Positions 1 to 10,444 of a DNA stretch of 64,000 nucleotides are shown in pieces. The DNA is from Rhodospirillales bacterium (GTDB taxonomy: Bacteria > Pseudomonadota > Alphaproteobacteria > Reyranellales > Reyranellaceae): positions 2,570,501-2,634,500 of the forward strand of contig CP064988.1 in NCBI GenBank assembly GCA_016699855.1. Direction: 5' to 3'. Made by a program: the position numbers and the translations under genes. Under the pieces are notes generated by a model, which was not told where the DNA came from, ran no database searches, and saw nothing but the letters and a program-made list of their open reading frames with translations. The stretch's first letter is position 1. Each line of letters opens with the position of its first letter.

Positions 1-2158
1 GACCTGTCGCTGGCCTATTCGCCCGGCGTCGCCGCGCCCTGCCTCGAGATCCAGCGCGACCCGTCGACCGCCTACGACTACACCTCGAAGGGCAACATCG
101 TCGCCATCATCTCCAATGGCACGGCCGTGCTCGGCCTCGGCGACCTCGGGGCGCTGGCCAGCAAGCCGGTGATGGAGGGCAAGGCGGTCCTGTTCAAACG
201 CTTCGCCGACGTCGACGGCATCGACCTCGAGGTCGACACCAAGGACGCCGACGCCTTCATCAACTGCGTCAAGCTGCTGGGCCCGAGCTTCGGCGGCATC
301 AACCTCGAGGATATCAAGGCGCCGGAGTGCTTCATCATCGAGCAGCGCCTGCGCGAGCTGATGGACATCCCGGTCTTCCACGACGACCAGCACGGCACCG
401 CCATCGTCTCGGCCGCCGGCCTGATCAACGCGCTGCACCTGACCGGCCGCGACCTCAAGGACGTGAAGATGGTGGTCAACGGCGCCGGCGCCGCCTCGAT
501 CGCCTGCATCGAGCTGGTCAAGGCGATGGGGCTGCCGCACGAGAACGCCATCCTGTGCGACACCAAGGGCGTCATCTACCAGGGCCGCCTCGAGGGCATG
601 AACCAGTGGAAGTCGGCCCACGCGGTGCGCACCAAGGCGCGCACGCTGGAGGAGGCGATGAAGGGCGCCGACGTTTTCTTCGGCCTCTCGGCCAAGGGCG
701 CCGTCACCGCCGACATGGTGCGCTCGATGGCGGCCAAGCCGATCATCTTCGCGATGGCCAACCCCGATCCCGAGATCACGCCGGAGGAGGTCAAGGCCAC
801 GCGCGGCGACGCCATCATCGCCACCGGCCGCAGCGACTACGCCAACCAGATCAACAACGTGCTGGGCTTCCCCTACATCTTCCGCGGCGCGCTCGACGTG
901 CGCGCGCACCATCAACGAGCAGATGAAGATCGCCGCCGCCGAGGCGCTGGCCAAGCTGGCGCGCGAGGACGTGCCCGACGAGGTCGACCGCGCGTACTCC
1001 GGCCGCCGGCTGCGCTACGGGCCGGAGTACATCGTGCCGGTTCCGTTCGACCCGCGGCTGATCGTCGAGGTGTCGTCGGCGGTGGCCCAGGCGGCGATGG
1101 ATTCCGGCGTCGCGCAGCGCCCGATCATCGACATGGCGGAGTACCACCGCCAGCTCTCGGGCCGGCTCGATCCGACCACCGGCTGGCTGCAGAGCCTGTT
1201 CGACGAGGTCATCGCCCATCCGCGGCGGATCGTGTTCGCCGAGGGCGAGGAGGAGCGCACCATCCGCGCCGCCATCGCGTTCCGCGACGCCGGCTACGGC
1301 ACGCCGATCCTGATCGGCCGCGACGAGCTGGTGCAGGAGACGATGGCGTCGCTCGGCGTCACCGACACCTCGGGCCTCGAGATCCACAACGCCCGGCGCT
1401 CGACCAAGAACCAGCAGTACACCGACATGGTCTACGAGCGCCTGCAGCGGCAGGGCTTCCTGCGCCGCGACGTCCAGCGCATGGTCAACCAGGGCCGCAA
1501 CGTGTTCGGCGCCTGCATGGTCGCGGCCGGCGACGCCGACGGCATGGTGACGGGCATCACGCGCCGCTTCCCGGAGTGCTACGCCGACGTCACCTGCGTG
1601 GTCGACGCCGAGCCGGACAAGGTGCCGATCGGCTACTCGATCGTGGTGTCGCGCGGCGGCACGGTGTTCCTCGCCGACACCTCGGTCAACGAGACCCCGA
1701 CCTCGGCGCAGCTCGCGACGATCGCGCGCCAGATGGCGGCCAACGCCCGCAAGATGGGCCACGAGCCGCGCGTGGCGTTCCTGTCGTTCTCCAATTTCGG
1801 GTCGCGCGAGATCGACCGCACGGCGCGCATCCGCGAGGCCATCCACATCCTCGAGGGCCAGGCCGTCGATTTCGAGTTCGAGGGCGAGATGCAGGCCGAC
1901 GTGGCGCTCGACTACGGGCTGATGAAGGGCACCTATCCGTTCAGCCGCCTGACCGGGCCGGCCAACATCCTGATCATGCCCGGCCTGCACTCGGCCCACA
2001 TCTCCTCGCGCCTGATGCAGCGGCTGGGCGGCGTCACCGTGATCGGGCCGGTGATCGACGGGCTGCGCAAGCCGGTGCAGATCGTGCAGATGAGCGCCAC
2101 GTCGAGCGATCTCGTCAGCCACGCGGCGCTGGCCGCGTACCATTCGCTGGGGCGCTGA
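1..2158 (+). CDS. maeB: NADP-dependent malic enzyme with C-terminal phosphotransacetylase domain, 5'-truncated by window and frameshifted
   Basis: Oxidatively decarboxylates malate to pyruvate, linking the TCA cycle to acetyl-CoA and NADPH supply in the cytosol. The window opens inside the malic domain (YSPGVAAPCLEI). The NAD(P)-binding half contains VVNGAGAAS, and a phosphotransacetylase-like domain starts near base 1190 (FDEVIAHPRRIVFAEGEEE), the usual MaeB architecture. Only about the first 30 residues are missing upstream. The reading frame is frame 1 up to about base 905 and frame 2 afterwards. The switch falls in a GC dinucleotide run at 898-910, where one extra base separates GALDVRA from TINEQMKIAAA. 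Both sides are well conserved, so a sequence error or recent indel is more likely than an old pseudogene. The gene ends 57 bases before phoR. Confidence 0.93.
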
Positions 2159-2215
2159 CGCGGGCCGGCGCCGGAAACCGGGAGCGGCGACACGCCGGCG
2201 TCGTGATCGCCCGGC

Positions 2216-3622
2216 ATGGTGGGGTCCATGGCCGAACCGTCCTCGCTGCCGCTGCGCCGCCACCTCGTCGCCAACGCGATCGCGATCGCGCCGGCGATGG
2301 GCGCGCTCGTGGTCCTGGTCTGGACCGGCGCGCTGGCGCCGCGCCCGGCCATCATCGCCGGCGCGGCCATCGCCTTCGTCACCGCCGTCGTCGTGCGCCG
2401 CTACCTCCAGTCGTTCGTGCGTTTCGCGCGCTTCGTGGACGCGCTGGCCCGCGGCGACGCGCCGGATACACCGCGCTTCACGTTGTCGCCGGCGGCCGAC
2501 GAGCTGGCGCGCGGCGTCGTCAGCCTCGACGCGATGTGGACCCGCCAGCGCGGCGCCATGGAATCGCTGTCGGCCTCGGCCCAGGCGATCATCGACGGCC
2601 TGCCCGATCCGCTGATCGGGGTCGACGGCCAGCGCCGCGTGGTGCGCGTCAACCGCGCCGCCGCCGACGTGCTGGGGCCGGTCGCGATCGACCGCGATCT
2701 GGCGGCGACCCTGCGCCAGCCGGCGCTGCTGGCGGCGGTCGACGCCGCGCGGACGGGATTGCCGGTCGACGGCGCGGTCGAGTTCGAGCTGCCGGGCCCG
2801 CCGGAGCGGTCGGTCGCCGCCCATGTCGCCCGGTTGGCGCGGCCGACGGCCGACGGCTCGCTGGTGCTCGTCGTGCTGCACGACATCACGGCGCTGCGCC
2901 GCGCCGAGCGCATGCGCGCGGATTTCGTCGCCAACGCCAGCCACGAGCTGCGCACACCGCTGGCCAGCCTGACGGGATTCATCGAGACGCTGCAGGGGCC
3001 GGCGCGCGGCGACGCCGACGCCCACGAGCGCTTCCTCGCCATCATGGCCGAGCAGGCAGGGCGCATGCGGCGGCTGGTCGAGGATCTGCTGTCGCTGTCG
3101 CGCATCGAGCAGCGCGAGCACCAGCCGCCGACCGGCCGGGTCGAGATCGGCCCGCTGCTGCGCGGGCTGGCGACGGCGCTGGAGATGCGCGCGACGGGCC
3201 GAGGTGTGGCCTTGGCGGTCGAGGTGGCCGACGATCTGCCCGCCGTCCCCGGAGACCGCGACGAATTGGCGATGGCGATCCAGAACTTGATCGACAACGC
3301 GGTCAAGTACGCCCGCGCCGGTACGACGGTGCGGATCGAGGCGCGACCGGCGGCCGGCGGTACACTGGCCGTGTCGGTGCGCGACGAAGGCGAGGGCATC
3401 GCGCCGGAGCACCTGTCGCGGTTGACGGAGCGGTTCTACCGGGTCGACTCGGCGCGGTCGCGCGAGATGGGCGGCACCGGTCTCGGCCTGGCGATCGTCA
3501 AACACATCGTCAGCAGGCACCGCGGCGCCTTGACGGTGGCGAGCGAGCCGGGTGAGGGCTCGGTTTTTACCATCACGCTGCCGATGACGCCATCCACCGG
3601 GCGCGCCGCGATCGTAACCTAA
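2216..3622 (+). CDS. phoR: Phosphate regulon sensor histidine kinase PhoR
   Basis: Membrane sensor kinase that phosphorylates PhoB when phosphate is scarce and is held off by PstSCAB-PhoU when it is plentiful. Two hydrophobic segments lie near residues 20-60, then a PAS-like region (IDGLPDPLIGVDG). The HisKA domain carries the phospho-acceptor His in NASHELRTPLASL. The ATPase domain shows the N box (NLIDNAVKYA), G1 (DEGEGIAPEHL), F box (ERFYRVD) and G2 (GGTGLGLAIVKH). Two in-frame ATGs exist at 2216 and 2228; a purine-rich GGTGGGG sits just before the second, so either could be used. Its stop codon lies inside the Pho box that serves pstS. Unlike the common phoB-phoR order, phoB is here at the far end of the cluster. 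Confidence 0.93.
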   Translation: MVGSMAEPSSLPLRRHLVANAIAIAPAMGALVVLVWTGALAPRPAIIAGAAIAFVTAVVVRRYLQSFVRFARFVDALARGDAPDTPRFTLSPAADELARGVVSLDAMWTRQRGAMESLSASAQAIIDGLPDPLIGVDGQRRVVRVNRAAADVLGPVAIDRDLAATLRQPALLAAVDAARTGLPVDGAVEFELPGPPERSVAAHVARLARPTADGSLVLVVLHDITALRRAERMRADFVANASHELRTPLASLTGFIETLQGPARGDADAHERFLAIMAEQAGRMRRLVEDLLSLSRIEQREHQPPTGRVEIGPLLRGLATALEMRATGRGVALAVEVADDLPAVPGDRDELAMAIQNLIDNAVKYARAGTTVRIEARPAAGGTLAVSVRDEGEGIAPEHLSRLTERFYRVDSARSREMGGTGLGLAIVKHIVSRHRGALTVASEPGEGSVFTITLPMTPSTGRAAIVT

Positions 3623-3640
3623 TCGTAACTTTTCCGTCAT
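3612..3640 (+). promoter_or_regulatory. Pho box upstream of pstS
   Basis: Three 7-base half-sites with 4-base spacers give an exact 11-base period: TCGTAAC (3612-3618), TCGTAAC (3623-3629) and CCGTCAT (3634-3640). This matches the known PhoB-box architecture of CTGTCAT-like direct repeats. It overlaps the phoR stop codon and lies about 95 bases before the pstS start, so PhoB~P would activate pstSCAB-phoU-phoB. Confidence 0.8.
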
Positions 3641-3735
3641 AGACGAGTCTCGGCTGGAACCTACGAGTCGCGCCGCCGGCGGTCCCGAGGCCGCCGTCCG
3701 ATCCCGAGCGGATCGCGATTTCCCTGGAGGTGACC

Positions 3736-4725
<990 letters not shown>

Positions 4726-4733
4726 ACCGCGAG

Positions 4734-4761
4734 GGCGGCGGGGCGGGCACGCTCCGCCGCC
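4734..4761 (+). promoter_or_regulatory. Hairpin between pstS and pstC
   Basis: GGCGGCGG at 4734-4741 pairs with CCGCCGCC at 4754-4761 across a 12-base loop, in the 71-base gap after pstS. There is no T-run, so it is not a full terminator. Such hairpins after a binding-protein gene commonly stabilise its mRNA or attenuate transcription into the permease genes; that role is inferred. Confidence 0.45.
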
Positions 4762-4796
4762 ACCCCCGTCCAGGACACGAGCGGCAAGAGGGCCCG

Positions 4797-5741
4797 ATGA
4801 CCGATGCCACGATGGCCACCGCGACGCGGCTCAACTCGCCGGCGGCGGCGGCGCGCAGACGGCGCCAGCGCGCGCGCGAGCGCGTGATCGAGGGCCTCCT
4901 GCTCGCCTGCGCCGCGGTCTCGGTCGTGACGACCGTGGCGATCGTCGGGGTCCTGCTGTTCGAATCGGTCCTGTTCTTCTCGCACGTCTCGATCGTCGAG
5001 TTCCTCACCAGCCGGACTTGGACGCCGCTGTTCGCCGACGCGCAGTACGGGATCCTGCCGCTGGTGCTGGGGACGCTGCTGTCGTCCACCGTCGCGCTGG
5101 TGGTCGCGCTGCCGCTGGGCCTCGTGATCGCGATCTACCTCAGCGAGTTCGCCGACGAGCGCGTGCGCGAGACGCTGAAGCCGTTCCTCGAGCTGCTGTC
5201 CGGCATCCCCACCGTGGTCTACGGCTACTTCGCGCTGCTGTTCATCACGCCGCTGCTGCAGAAGACGATCCTGCCGAACCTGCCGGGCTTCAACGTGCTG
5301 GGCGCCGGCATCGTGATGGGCATCATGATCATCCCCTACATCAGCTCGCTGAGCGAGGACGCGATGCGCGCGGTCCCCAACAGCCTGCGCGAGGGGTCGC
5401 TGGCGATGGGCGCGACGCGGCTGCAGACCTCGCTCAAGGTGGTCGTGCCGGCGGCCTTCTCCGGCCTCGCCGCCGCCGGCGTGCTGGCGATCTCGCGCGC
5501 CGTCGGCGAGACGATGATCGTCGCCATCGCCGCCGGCCAGCAGCCCAACTTCACCTTCGATCCGACCCAGCCCGCGGCGACCATCACCGCCTACATAGCC
5601 CAGGTGGCGCTCGGCGACCTCGCCCACGGATCGGTGGCCTACCAGTCGATCTTCGCCGCCGGCCTGACGCTGATGGCGATGACGCTGGTCTTCAACCTCG
5701 CGGGCTACGCGCTGCGCCGCAGGTTCCGGGAGGCGTACTGA
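4797..5741 (+). CDS. pstC: Phosphate ABC transporter permease PstC
   Basis: Inner-membrane permease subunit that forms the phosphate channel with PstA. The 314-residue product has a basic N-terminal tail (residues 10-28 rich in Arg), then six hydrophobic segments. The permease EAA-type loop appears as SLREGSLAMGATRLQTSLKVVVPAA, and GIPTVVYGYFALLF is a typical PstC/PstA segment. The ATG at 4797 gives the full family length. It ends two bases before pstA, so the two are translationally close. Confidence 0.95.
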   Translation: MTDATMATATRLNSPAAAARRRRQRARERVIEGLLLACAAVSVVTTVAIVGVLLFESVLFFSHVSIVEFLTSRTWTPLFADAQYGILPLVLGTLLSSTVALVVALPLGLVIAIYLSEFADERVRETLKPFLELLSGIPTVVYGYFALLFITPLLQKTILPNLPGFNVLGAGIVMGIMIIPYISSLSEDAMRAVPNSLREGSLAMGATRLQTSLKVVVPAAFSGLAAAGVLAISRAVGETMIVAIAAGQQPNFTFDPTQPAATITAYIAQVALGDLAHGSVAYQSIFAAGLTLMAMTLVFNLAGYALRRRFREAY

Positions 5742-5743
5742 CC

Positions 5744-6697
5744 ATGGCCGCCATCGAGCTCCAGGGCGCCGCCGCGCCCGATTCCGGAACCCTCTCGTCG
5801 TCCGCCCGCATCCGCGGCGCGCGGCGCGCCGAGGCGATCTTCGTCGGCCTGGGGATCATCGTCACGTCGATCGGCGTCGTCACCCTGCTGGCGCTGCTCG
5901 GCGGCCTCGCCTACGACGGATGGACCCGCCTGACCCCCGACTTCTTCACCAGCTTCCCGTCGCGCCGCGCAGGGCAGGCCGGGATCCTGTCGGCCTGGGT
6001 CGGCTCGCTGGTCGTGGTGCTGGTGTGCGCCGCCGTCGCCGTGCCGATCGGGGTCGCGGCCGGCGTCTATCTCGAGGAGTACGCGCCGCGCAACTGGCTG
6101 ACCGACGTCATCGAGATCAACGTCAACAACCTCGCCGGCGTGCCGTCGATCGTCTACGGGCTGCTGGCGCTGGGCCTGTTCGTCTACGGCCTCGGACTCG
6201 GCCAGAGCGTCGCCACCGCGGGGCTGACGCTGGCGCTGCTCATCCTGCCGATCATCATCGTGGCCACGCGCGAGTCGGTGCGCGCCGTGCCGCAGGCGAT
6301 CCGCGAGGCGGCCTACGGGATCGGCGCCACCAAGTGGCAGGTGACGTCGCACCACGTGCTGCCCTACGCCTCGCCCGGCGTCACCACCGGCGTGATCATC
6401 GGGCTGTCGCGCGCGATCGGCGAGACGGCGCCGCTGGTCATGATCGGCGCGCTGTCGTTCATCGCCTTCCTGCCGACGCCGCCGCTGGGGAGCGAGTTCC
6501 CGTTCGTGTCGTTCCAGTGGCTGCTCGATCCGTTCACGGTGCTGCCGATCCAGATGTTCAACTGGGTGTCGCGCCCCGACCCGGCCTTCCAGGCCAACGC
6601 GGCCGCCACCGGCCTCGTCCTTCTCGTGATGACGCTGCTGATGAACGGCTTCGCCATCTGGTTCCGCATCCGCATGCGGCGCGCGATCAAGTGGTAG
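5744..6697 (+). CDS. pstA: Phosphate ABC transporter permease PstA
   Basis: Second channel-forming permease of the Pst transporter. It has 317 residues, a 30-residue cytosolic N-terminus and about six membrane segments. Family signatures are NLAGVPSIVYGLLALGLFVY and the EAA loop AIREAAYGIGATKWQVTSHHVLPYA, followed by SRAIGETAPLVMIGAL. The start lies two bases after the pstC stop. The spacing and order pstS-C-A-B-phoU are the standard operon arrangement. Confidence 0.95.
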   Translation: MAAIELQGAAAPDSGTLSSSARIRGARRAEAIFVGLGIIVTSIGVVTLLALLGGLAYDGWTRLTPDFFTSFPSRRAGQAGILSAWVGSLVVVLVCAAVAVPIGVAAGVYLEEYAPRNWLTDVIEINVNNLAGVPSIVYGLLALGLFVYGLGLGQSVATAGLTLALLILPIIIVATRESVRAVPQAIREAAYGIGATKWQVTSHHVLPYASPGVTTGVIIGLSRAIGETAPLVMIGALSFIAFLPTPPLGSEFPFVSFQWLLDPFTVLPIQMFNWVSRPDPAFQANAAATGLVLLVMTLLMNGFAIWFRIRMRRAIKW

Positions 6698-6729
6698 ACG
6701 CGCCGTCCGACCGCCATCGAGGACCGTCA

Positions 6730-7527
6730 ATGACCGTCATGAATCTCGTCACGCCCGCCGACAAGCTGCCGCCGCCGAAGATGGAGGGCAGCAAGGTCAA
6801 GGTGTTCTACGGCGCCAAGCAGGCCCTGTTCGACGTCGACATCGCGGTGCGCGACCGGCACGTGACGGCGCTGATCGGGCCGTCGGGCTGCGGCAAGTCG
6901 ACCTTCCTGCGCTGCCTCAACCGCATGAACGACGTGGTCAGCGGCGCCCGCGTCGAGGGCTCGATCACGCTCGATGGCCGCGACGTCTACGACCGTTCCG
7001 TCGACGTGGTGCAGCTGCGCGCCCGCGTCGGCATGGTGTTCCAGAAGCCGAACCCGTTCCCCAAGTCGATCTACGAGAACGTCGCCTACGGGCCGCGCAT
7101 CCACGGCCTGGCCGCCAACAAGACGGAGCTCGACGAGATCGTCGAGAACAGCCTCAAGAAGGCCGGTCTGTGGAAGGAGGTCGCCGACCGCCTCGCCCAG
7201 TCGGGCACCGGCCTGTCGGGCGGCCAGCAGCAGCGCCTGTGCATCGCGCGCGCGATCGCCGTCAGCCCCGAGGTGATCCTGATGGACGAGCCGTGCTCGG
7301 CGCTCGATCCGATCGCCACCGCGATCATCGAGGAGCTGATCGACGAGCTGCGGCAGAACTTCACCATCGTGATCGTCACCCACTCCATGCAGCAGGCCGC
7401 GCGGGTGTCGCAGTTCACCGCCTTCTTCCACCTCGGCAACCTGGTCGAGTACGGCGAGACCCCGCAGATCTTCACCAACCCGAAGGCGGAGCGGACGCAG
7501 GCCTACATCACCGGCCGGTTCGGCTGA
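6730..7527 (+). CDS. pstB: Phosphate ABC transporter ATP-binding protein PstB
   Basis: ATPase that powers phosphate import. The 265 residues contain Walker A (GPSGCGKST, near residue 55), a Q loop (GMVFQKPNPFPKSIYENV), the ABC signature (LSGGQQQRLCIARAI), Walker B (VILMDEPCSALD) and the H-loop His (IVIVTHSMQQAARVS). The full length and all catalytic residues are present. The gap to pstA is 32 bases and to phoU 41 bases. Confidence 0.97.
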   Translation: MTVMNLVTPADKLPPPKMEGSKVKVFYGAKQALFDVDIAVRDRHVTALIGPSGCGKSTFLRCLNRMNDVVSGARVEGSITLDGRDVYDRSVDVVQLRARVGMVFQKPNPFPKSIYENVAYGPRIHGLAANKTELDEIVENSLKKAGLWKEVADRLAQSGTGLSGGQQQRLCIARAIAVSPEVILMDEPCSALDPIATAIIEELIDELRQNFTIVIVTHSMQQAARVSQFTAFFHLGNLVEYGETPQIFTNPKAERTQAYITGRFG

Positions 7528-7568
7528 GCCCGCGCGCGACGCCCCCAACAGAAAAAACGGAGCAGCCC

Positions 7569-8270
7569 ATGCCCGCCGACCATCTGGTCAAGAAGTTCGA
7601 CGATGAGCTCGGCAAGCTCGACGCCGCCATCAGCGAGATGGGCGGCCTGGCCGAGGCCCAGCTCAGCCGCGCGCTTCAGGCCGTGCGCGACCGCGACACG
7701 GCGCTGGCCGAGGACGTCATCCGCGGCGACGCCCGCATCGACGACATCGAGCGCTCGGTGCAGGACCAGGTGATGCGCATGCTGGCGCTGCGCCAGCCCA
7801 TGGCGGTCGACCTGCGCACCATCCTCTCGGCCATCAAGATCGCCGGCGCCATCGAGCGCATCGCGGACTACGCCAAGAACACCGCCAAGCGCTCGATCGT
7901 GCTGTCGCAGACCGCCGCGCCGGCGCGCGCCGTCACCGGCATCGACCGCATCGGCCGGCTGGTGCAGGGGCTGCTCAAGGACGTGCTGGACGCCTTCGCG
8001 CGCGGCGACGTCGAGAAGGCCAAGTCGGTGTGGCTGCGCGACGAGGAGATCGACGACGCCTACAACGGGCTGTTCCGCGAGCTGCTGACCTACATGATGG
8101 AGGACGCGCGCACCATCACCGCCGGCACCCACCTCATGTTCATGGCCAAGAACATCGAGCGCATCGGCGACCACGTCACCAACGTGGCCGAACTGGTGGC
8201 GTTCCGCGTCACCGGCGGGACCTTCGACGAGAGCCGGCCCAAGGGCGCGGCGAGCATCTACACGCCATGA
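7569..8270 (+). CDS. phoU: Phosphate signalling protein PhoU
   Basis: Cytosolic adaptor that couples Pst transporter state to PhoR and represses the Pho regulon when phosphate is sufficient. The 233-residue all-helical protein has two PhoU repeats. Each carries the metal-binding E/DxxxD-type pattern, for example RMLALRQPMAVDLRTILSA followed by IERIADYAKN, and later LMFMAKNIERIGDHVTNVAE. Its stop codon overlaps the phoB start (ATGA at 8267-8270), implying coupled translation. Confidence 0.96.
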   Translation: MPADHLVKKFDDELGKLDAAISEMGGLAEAQLSRALQAVRDRDTALAEDVIRGDARIDDIERSVQDQVMRMLALRQPMAVDLRTILSAIKIAGAIERIADYAKNTAKRSIVLSQTAAPARAVTGIDRIGRLVQGLLKDVLDAFARGDVEKAKSVWLRDEEIDDAYNGLFRELLTYMMEDARTITAGTHLMFMAKNIERIGDHVTNVAELVAFRVTGGTFDESRPKGAASIYTP

Positions 8271-8992
8271 GCATGACCGGTCCCGCAGCCACGCACGCCT
8301 CGCGGCCGCACGTCCTCGTCGTCGAGGACGAGGCGCCGCTGGTCGAGCTGCTGCGCTACAACCTCGACCGCGCCGGCTACCGGGTGTCGACCGCCGCCGA
8401 CGGCGAGGCGGCGATGCGGGCGCTGGGCGAGGACATGCCCGACCTGGTGCTGCTGGACTGGATGCTGCCGCTGATGTCGGGCCTCGAGGTCTGCCGGCAG
8501 CTCAGGCGCCAGCCGACGACCTCGAACATCCCGATCATCATGCTGACGGCCCGCGGCGAGGAGCAGGACCGCGTGCGCGGGCTCGACGCCGGCGCCGACG
8601 ACTACGTCACCAAGCCGTTCTCGCCGACCGAGCTGGTGGCGCGCGTGCGCGCCGTCCTGCGCCGCATCCGGCCGGCGCTGGCCGAGCAGGTGCTGGGCTA
8701 CGCCGACCTGTCGATGGACCTGGTCCAGCACCGCGTCACGCGCGCCGGCCAGGCGATCCACCTCGGTCCGACCGAGTTCCGGCTGCTGCGCCATTTCATG
8801 GAGCACCCCGGCCGCGTGTTCAGCCGCGAGCAGCTGCTGGACGGCGTCTGGGGCCGCGACGTCTACATCGAGGCGCGCACGGTCGACGTGCACATCCGCC
8901 GGCTGCGCGTGGCCATCAACCTCGACGGCATGCCCGACCTCATCCGCACCGTGCGGGCGACCGGCTACGCGCTCGACACCCAGCCGCATTGA
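8267..8992 (+). CDS. phoB: Phosphate regulon response regulator PhoB
   Basis: DNA-binding activator of the Pho regulon. The receiver domain (about residues 12-130) has the acidic pair (VVEDEAPL), the phospho-acceptor Asp in LVLLDWMLPLMSG, the Thr of MLTARG and the Lys of YVTKPFSP. An OmpR/PhoB winged helix follows, with HLGPTEFRLLRHFMEHPGRV and ARTVDVHIRRLR. Length 241. A second ATG six bases downstream (8273) is also possible. It closes the operon and is followed by a strong terminator. Confidence 0.96.
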   Translation: MSMTGPAATHASRPHVLVVEDEAPLVELLRYNLDRAGYRVSTAADGEAAMRALGEDMPDLVLLDWMLPLMSGLEVCRQLRRQPTTSNIPIIMLTARGEEQDRVRGLDAGADDYVTKPFSPTELVARVRAVLRRIRPALAEQVLGYADLSMDLVQHRVTRAGQAIHLGPTEFRLLRHFMEHPGRVFSREQLLDGVWGRDVYIEARTVDVHIRRLRVAINLDGMPDLIRTVRATGYALDTQPH

Positions 8993-9159
8993 CGCCCTCA
9001 GGCGTCCGCGGTCCCCGTCTTCCACACCACGTCACCCCGCCGACACGACGGCGTCACGGCCCGGCAACCGGCGCCGGCGATGGTGGTCGTGGACGGCCAG
9101 AGGGGCTTGTCTTCGACGCGGCACCGGTCGTTCCCCGACGCCGGCGCCGCCGCACTCGG

Positions 9160-9193
9160 ACCCTTCCTACCCCACGAGGAAGGGTTCTTTTTT
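9160..9193 (+). terminator. Rho-independent terminator after phoB
   Basis: The stem CCCTTCCT (9161-9168) pairs perfectly with AGGAAGGG (9177-9184) and is followed by TTCTTTTTT. It lies 168 bases after the phoB stop and ends the phoR-phoB transcription unit. Confidence 0.88.
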
Positions 9194-9202
9194 GACCGTC
9201 CG

Positions 9203-9242
9203 GCGTCACAAATACGCAACCTTTCTTTCACACGACCGTAAC
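9203..9242 (+). promoter_or_regulatory. Four-unit Pho-box-like array
   Basis: Four 7-base units with exact 4-base spacers: GCGTCAC (9203), ACGCAAC (9214), CTTTCAC (9225) and CCGTAAC (9236). The 11-base period is the same as in the pstS Pho box, and each unit is a degenerate (C)(T)GT(C/A)A(C/T). It sits just after the phoB terminator and about 50 bases before the 79-residue gene, suggesting that this gene belongs to the Pho regulon. The site is inferred from pattern and position. Confidence 0.6.
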
Positions 9243-9292
9243 TTGAATCCTGCTACCGCTGCGTCCGTGGTCGTCGAGGGGGAGAAGATTTC

Positions 9293-9532
9293 GTGGCTGC
9301 GAAGAAACCGACCGGCGCCGCGCTGCTCGCGGCGCTCGATGCCGCCATCGCCGACGCCGAGAAGGCCTCGGCCCGCGAGGCGCTGAAGCTGGCGACCAAG
9401 CTGGCGCGCAGAGGCGCCAAGAAGCGCCGTGGCGCCGTCGACACCGCGGCGTACGTGGCGCGGCAGGCGACGCTGGAGGCGCTGCGGGCGGCCCGGCTGG
9501 AAATCGAAGGCGCCAACGTGCCGGCCGCGTGA
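9293..9532 (+). CDS. Small Ala/Lys/Arg-rich helical protein, candidate Pho-regulon member
   Basis: A 79-residue basic protein of unknown function, rich in Ala, Lys and Arg and predicted to be almost entirely helical (ALLAALDAAIADAEKA, then LKLATKLARRGAKKRRG). There is no signal peptide or membrane segment. The GTG start at 9293 follows a GAGGGGGAGAAG ribosome-binding site. The four-unit Pho-box array lies directly upstream and phoB's terminator separates it from the pst operon, so it has its own promoter. Its composition recalls histone H1-like or nucleic-acid-binding small proteins, but no specific family was recognised. Confidence 0.65.
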   Translation: MAAKKPTGAALLAALDAAIADAEKASAREALKLATKLARRGAKKRRGAVDTAAYVARQATLEALRAARLEIEGANVPAA

Positions 9533-9538
9533 GCGGTC

Positions 9539-10367
9539 TCAATCCAGTTTGAAGCCACGGGCGCGCACGAACGCGCCGAAATCGGCGCGCTCCGGATTGG
9601 CGTATTGCCGCGCCTTGTCGGCCGACCAGCCATAGGGCTCGACGCGGCCGAACCGCGCCTCGTCGCGCTGGCGGCGGTAGGGTTGCGCGGCGGCGCGGCG
9701 GGCATCGTACGCCGCCACCTTCTCGCGCACGCCCGTCTCGTCGAACCCGTCATGGTGCACGCGCACGTCGAGCGGCAGGCGCATCGCGACCTCGGCGGCG
9801 CGCGCCGGCCATCCGACCGCGAGTCCGGCGACCGGAAAGACGTGCGCCGGCAGGCCGCAGATGTCCGACACGGTGGCGGCGTGGTTGCGGATCTGGCTGA
9901 TCGGGCAGCAGCCCAGGCCGACCGCCTCGGCCGCCGCGACGAACGTCCCCAGCACGATGCCGGCGTCGACCGCGGCGTTGAAGAACGGATCGAGATGGTC
10001 GTTGGGGAACGGCGTGCCGTGCCACGACGCGATCTGGCGCTGGCGCCGGTTGTTGCCGAGAAAGACCAGGGAACGCCGGCGCGGCCGCCAGCCACGGATG
10101 GTCGGGAATGGTCGCGAACAGAGCGGCGCGCTTGGCCGGATCGTCCAGAACCAGAATGTCGCCCTGCTGCAGGTCGCTCTTGGTCGGCGACGCCAGCGCC
10201 GCGGCGCAAAGCGTGCGCAGCAGCGCCGGGTCGACCGGCCGCGGCTCGAACGCCCGGCGCACGCCCCGCGCCAGCATGCGCTGGAGCGTGCCGGCGCCCT
10301 CGGCCGGGATGTCGGCCGCCACGCGCTCGCCGAAGCGCCGTTCGATCAGGTCCGGGATATCGGTCAT
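9539..10367 (-). CDS. NfsA-like nitroreductase family protein, single-base frameshift
   Basis: Predicted FMN-dependent NAD(P)H oxidoreductase of the nitroreductase fold. The N-terminal part reads IERRFGERVAA and LAASPTKSDLQQGDILVLDDP (the FMN-contact region). The C-terminal part reads DAGIVLGTFVAAAEAVGLGCCPISQIRNH and VFPVAGLAVGWP, characteristic of the NfsA/FRP branch. The two halves are in different frames: one extra base in GGG at 10069-10071 (plus strand) breaks the frame between WLAAAPAF and LVFLGNNRR. With that base removed, the product is 275 residues, full family length. It diverges from phoX with a 77-base shared intergenic region. Confidence 0.8.
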
Positions 10368-10444
10368 GCGTGCATTCCTTCCGACGCGCTGGCGTCATGT
10401 CGCTGGTGTAGACTGCCACGAAATCTCCGGAGGGAGCATCCGCG

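Noticed and set aside
10392..10420. Pho box upstream of phoX
   Set aside because: Only the first unit (GCGTCAT) is good; the 11-base-spaced partners CTGGTGT and TGCCACG are too weak to annotate as a site.
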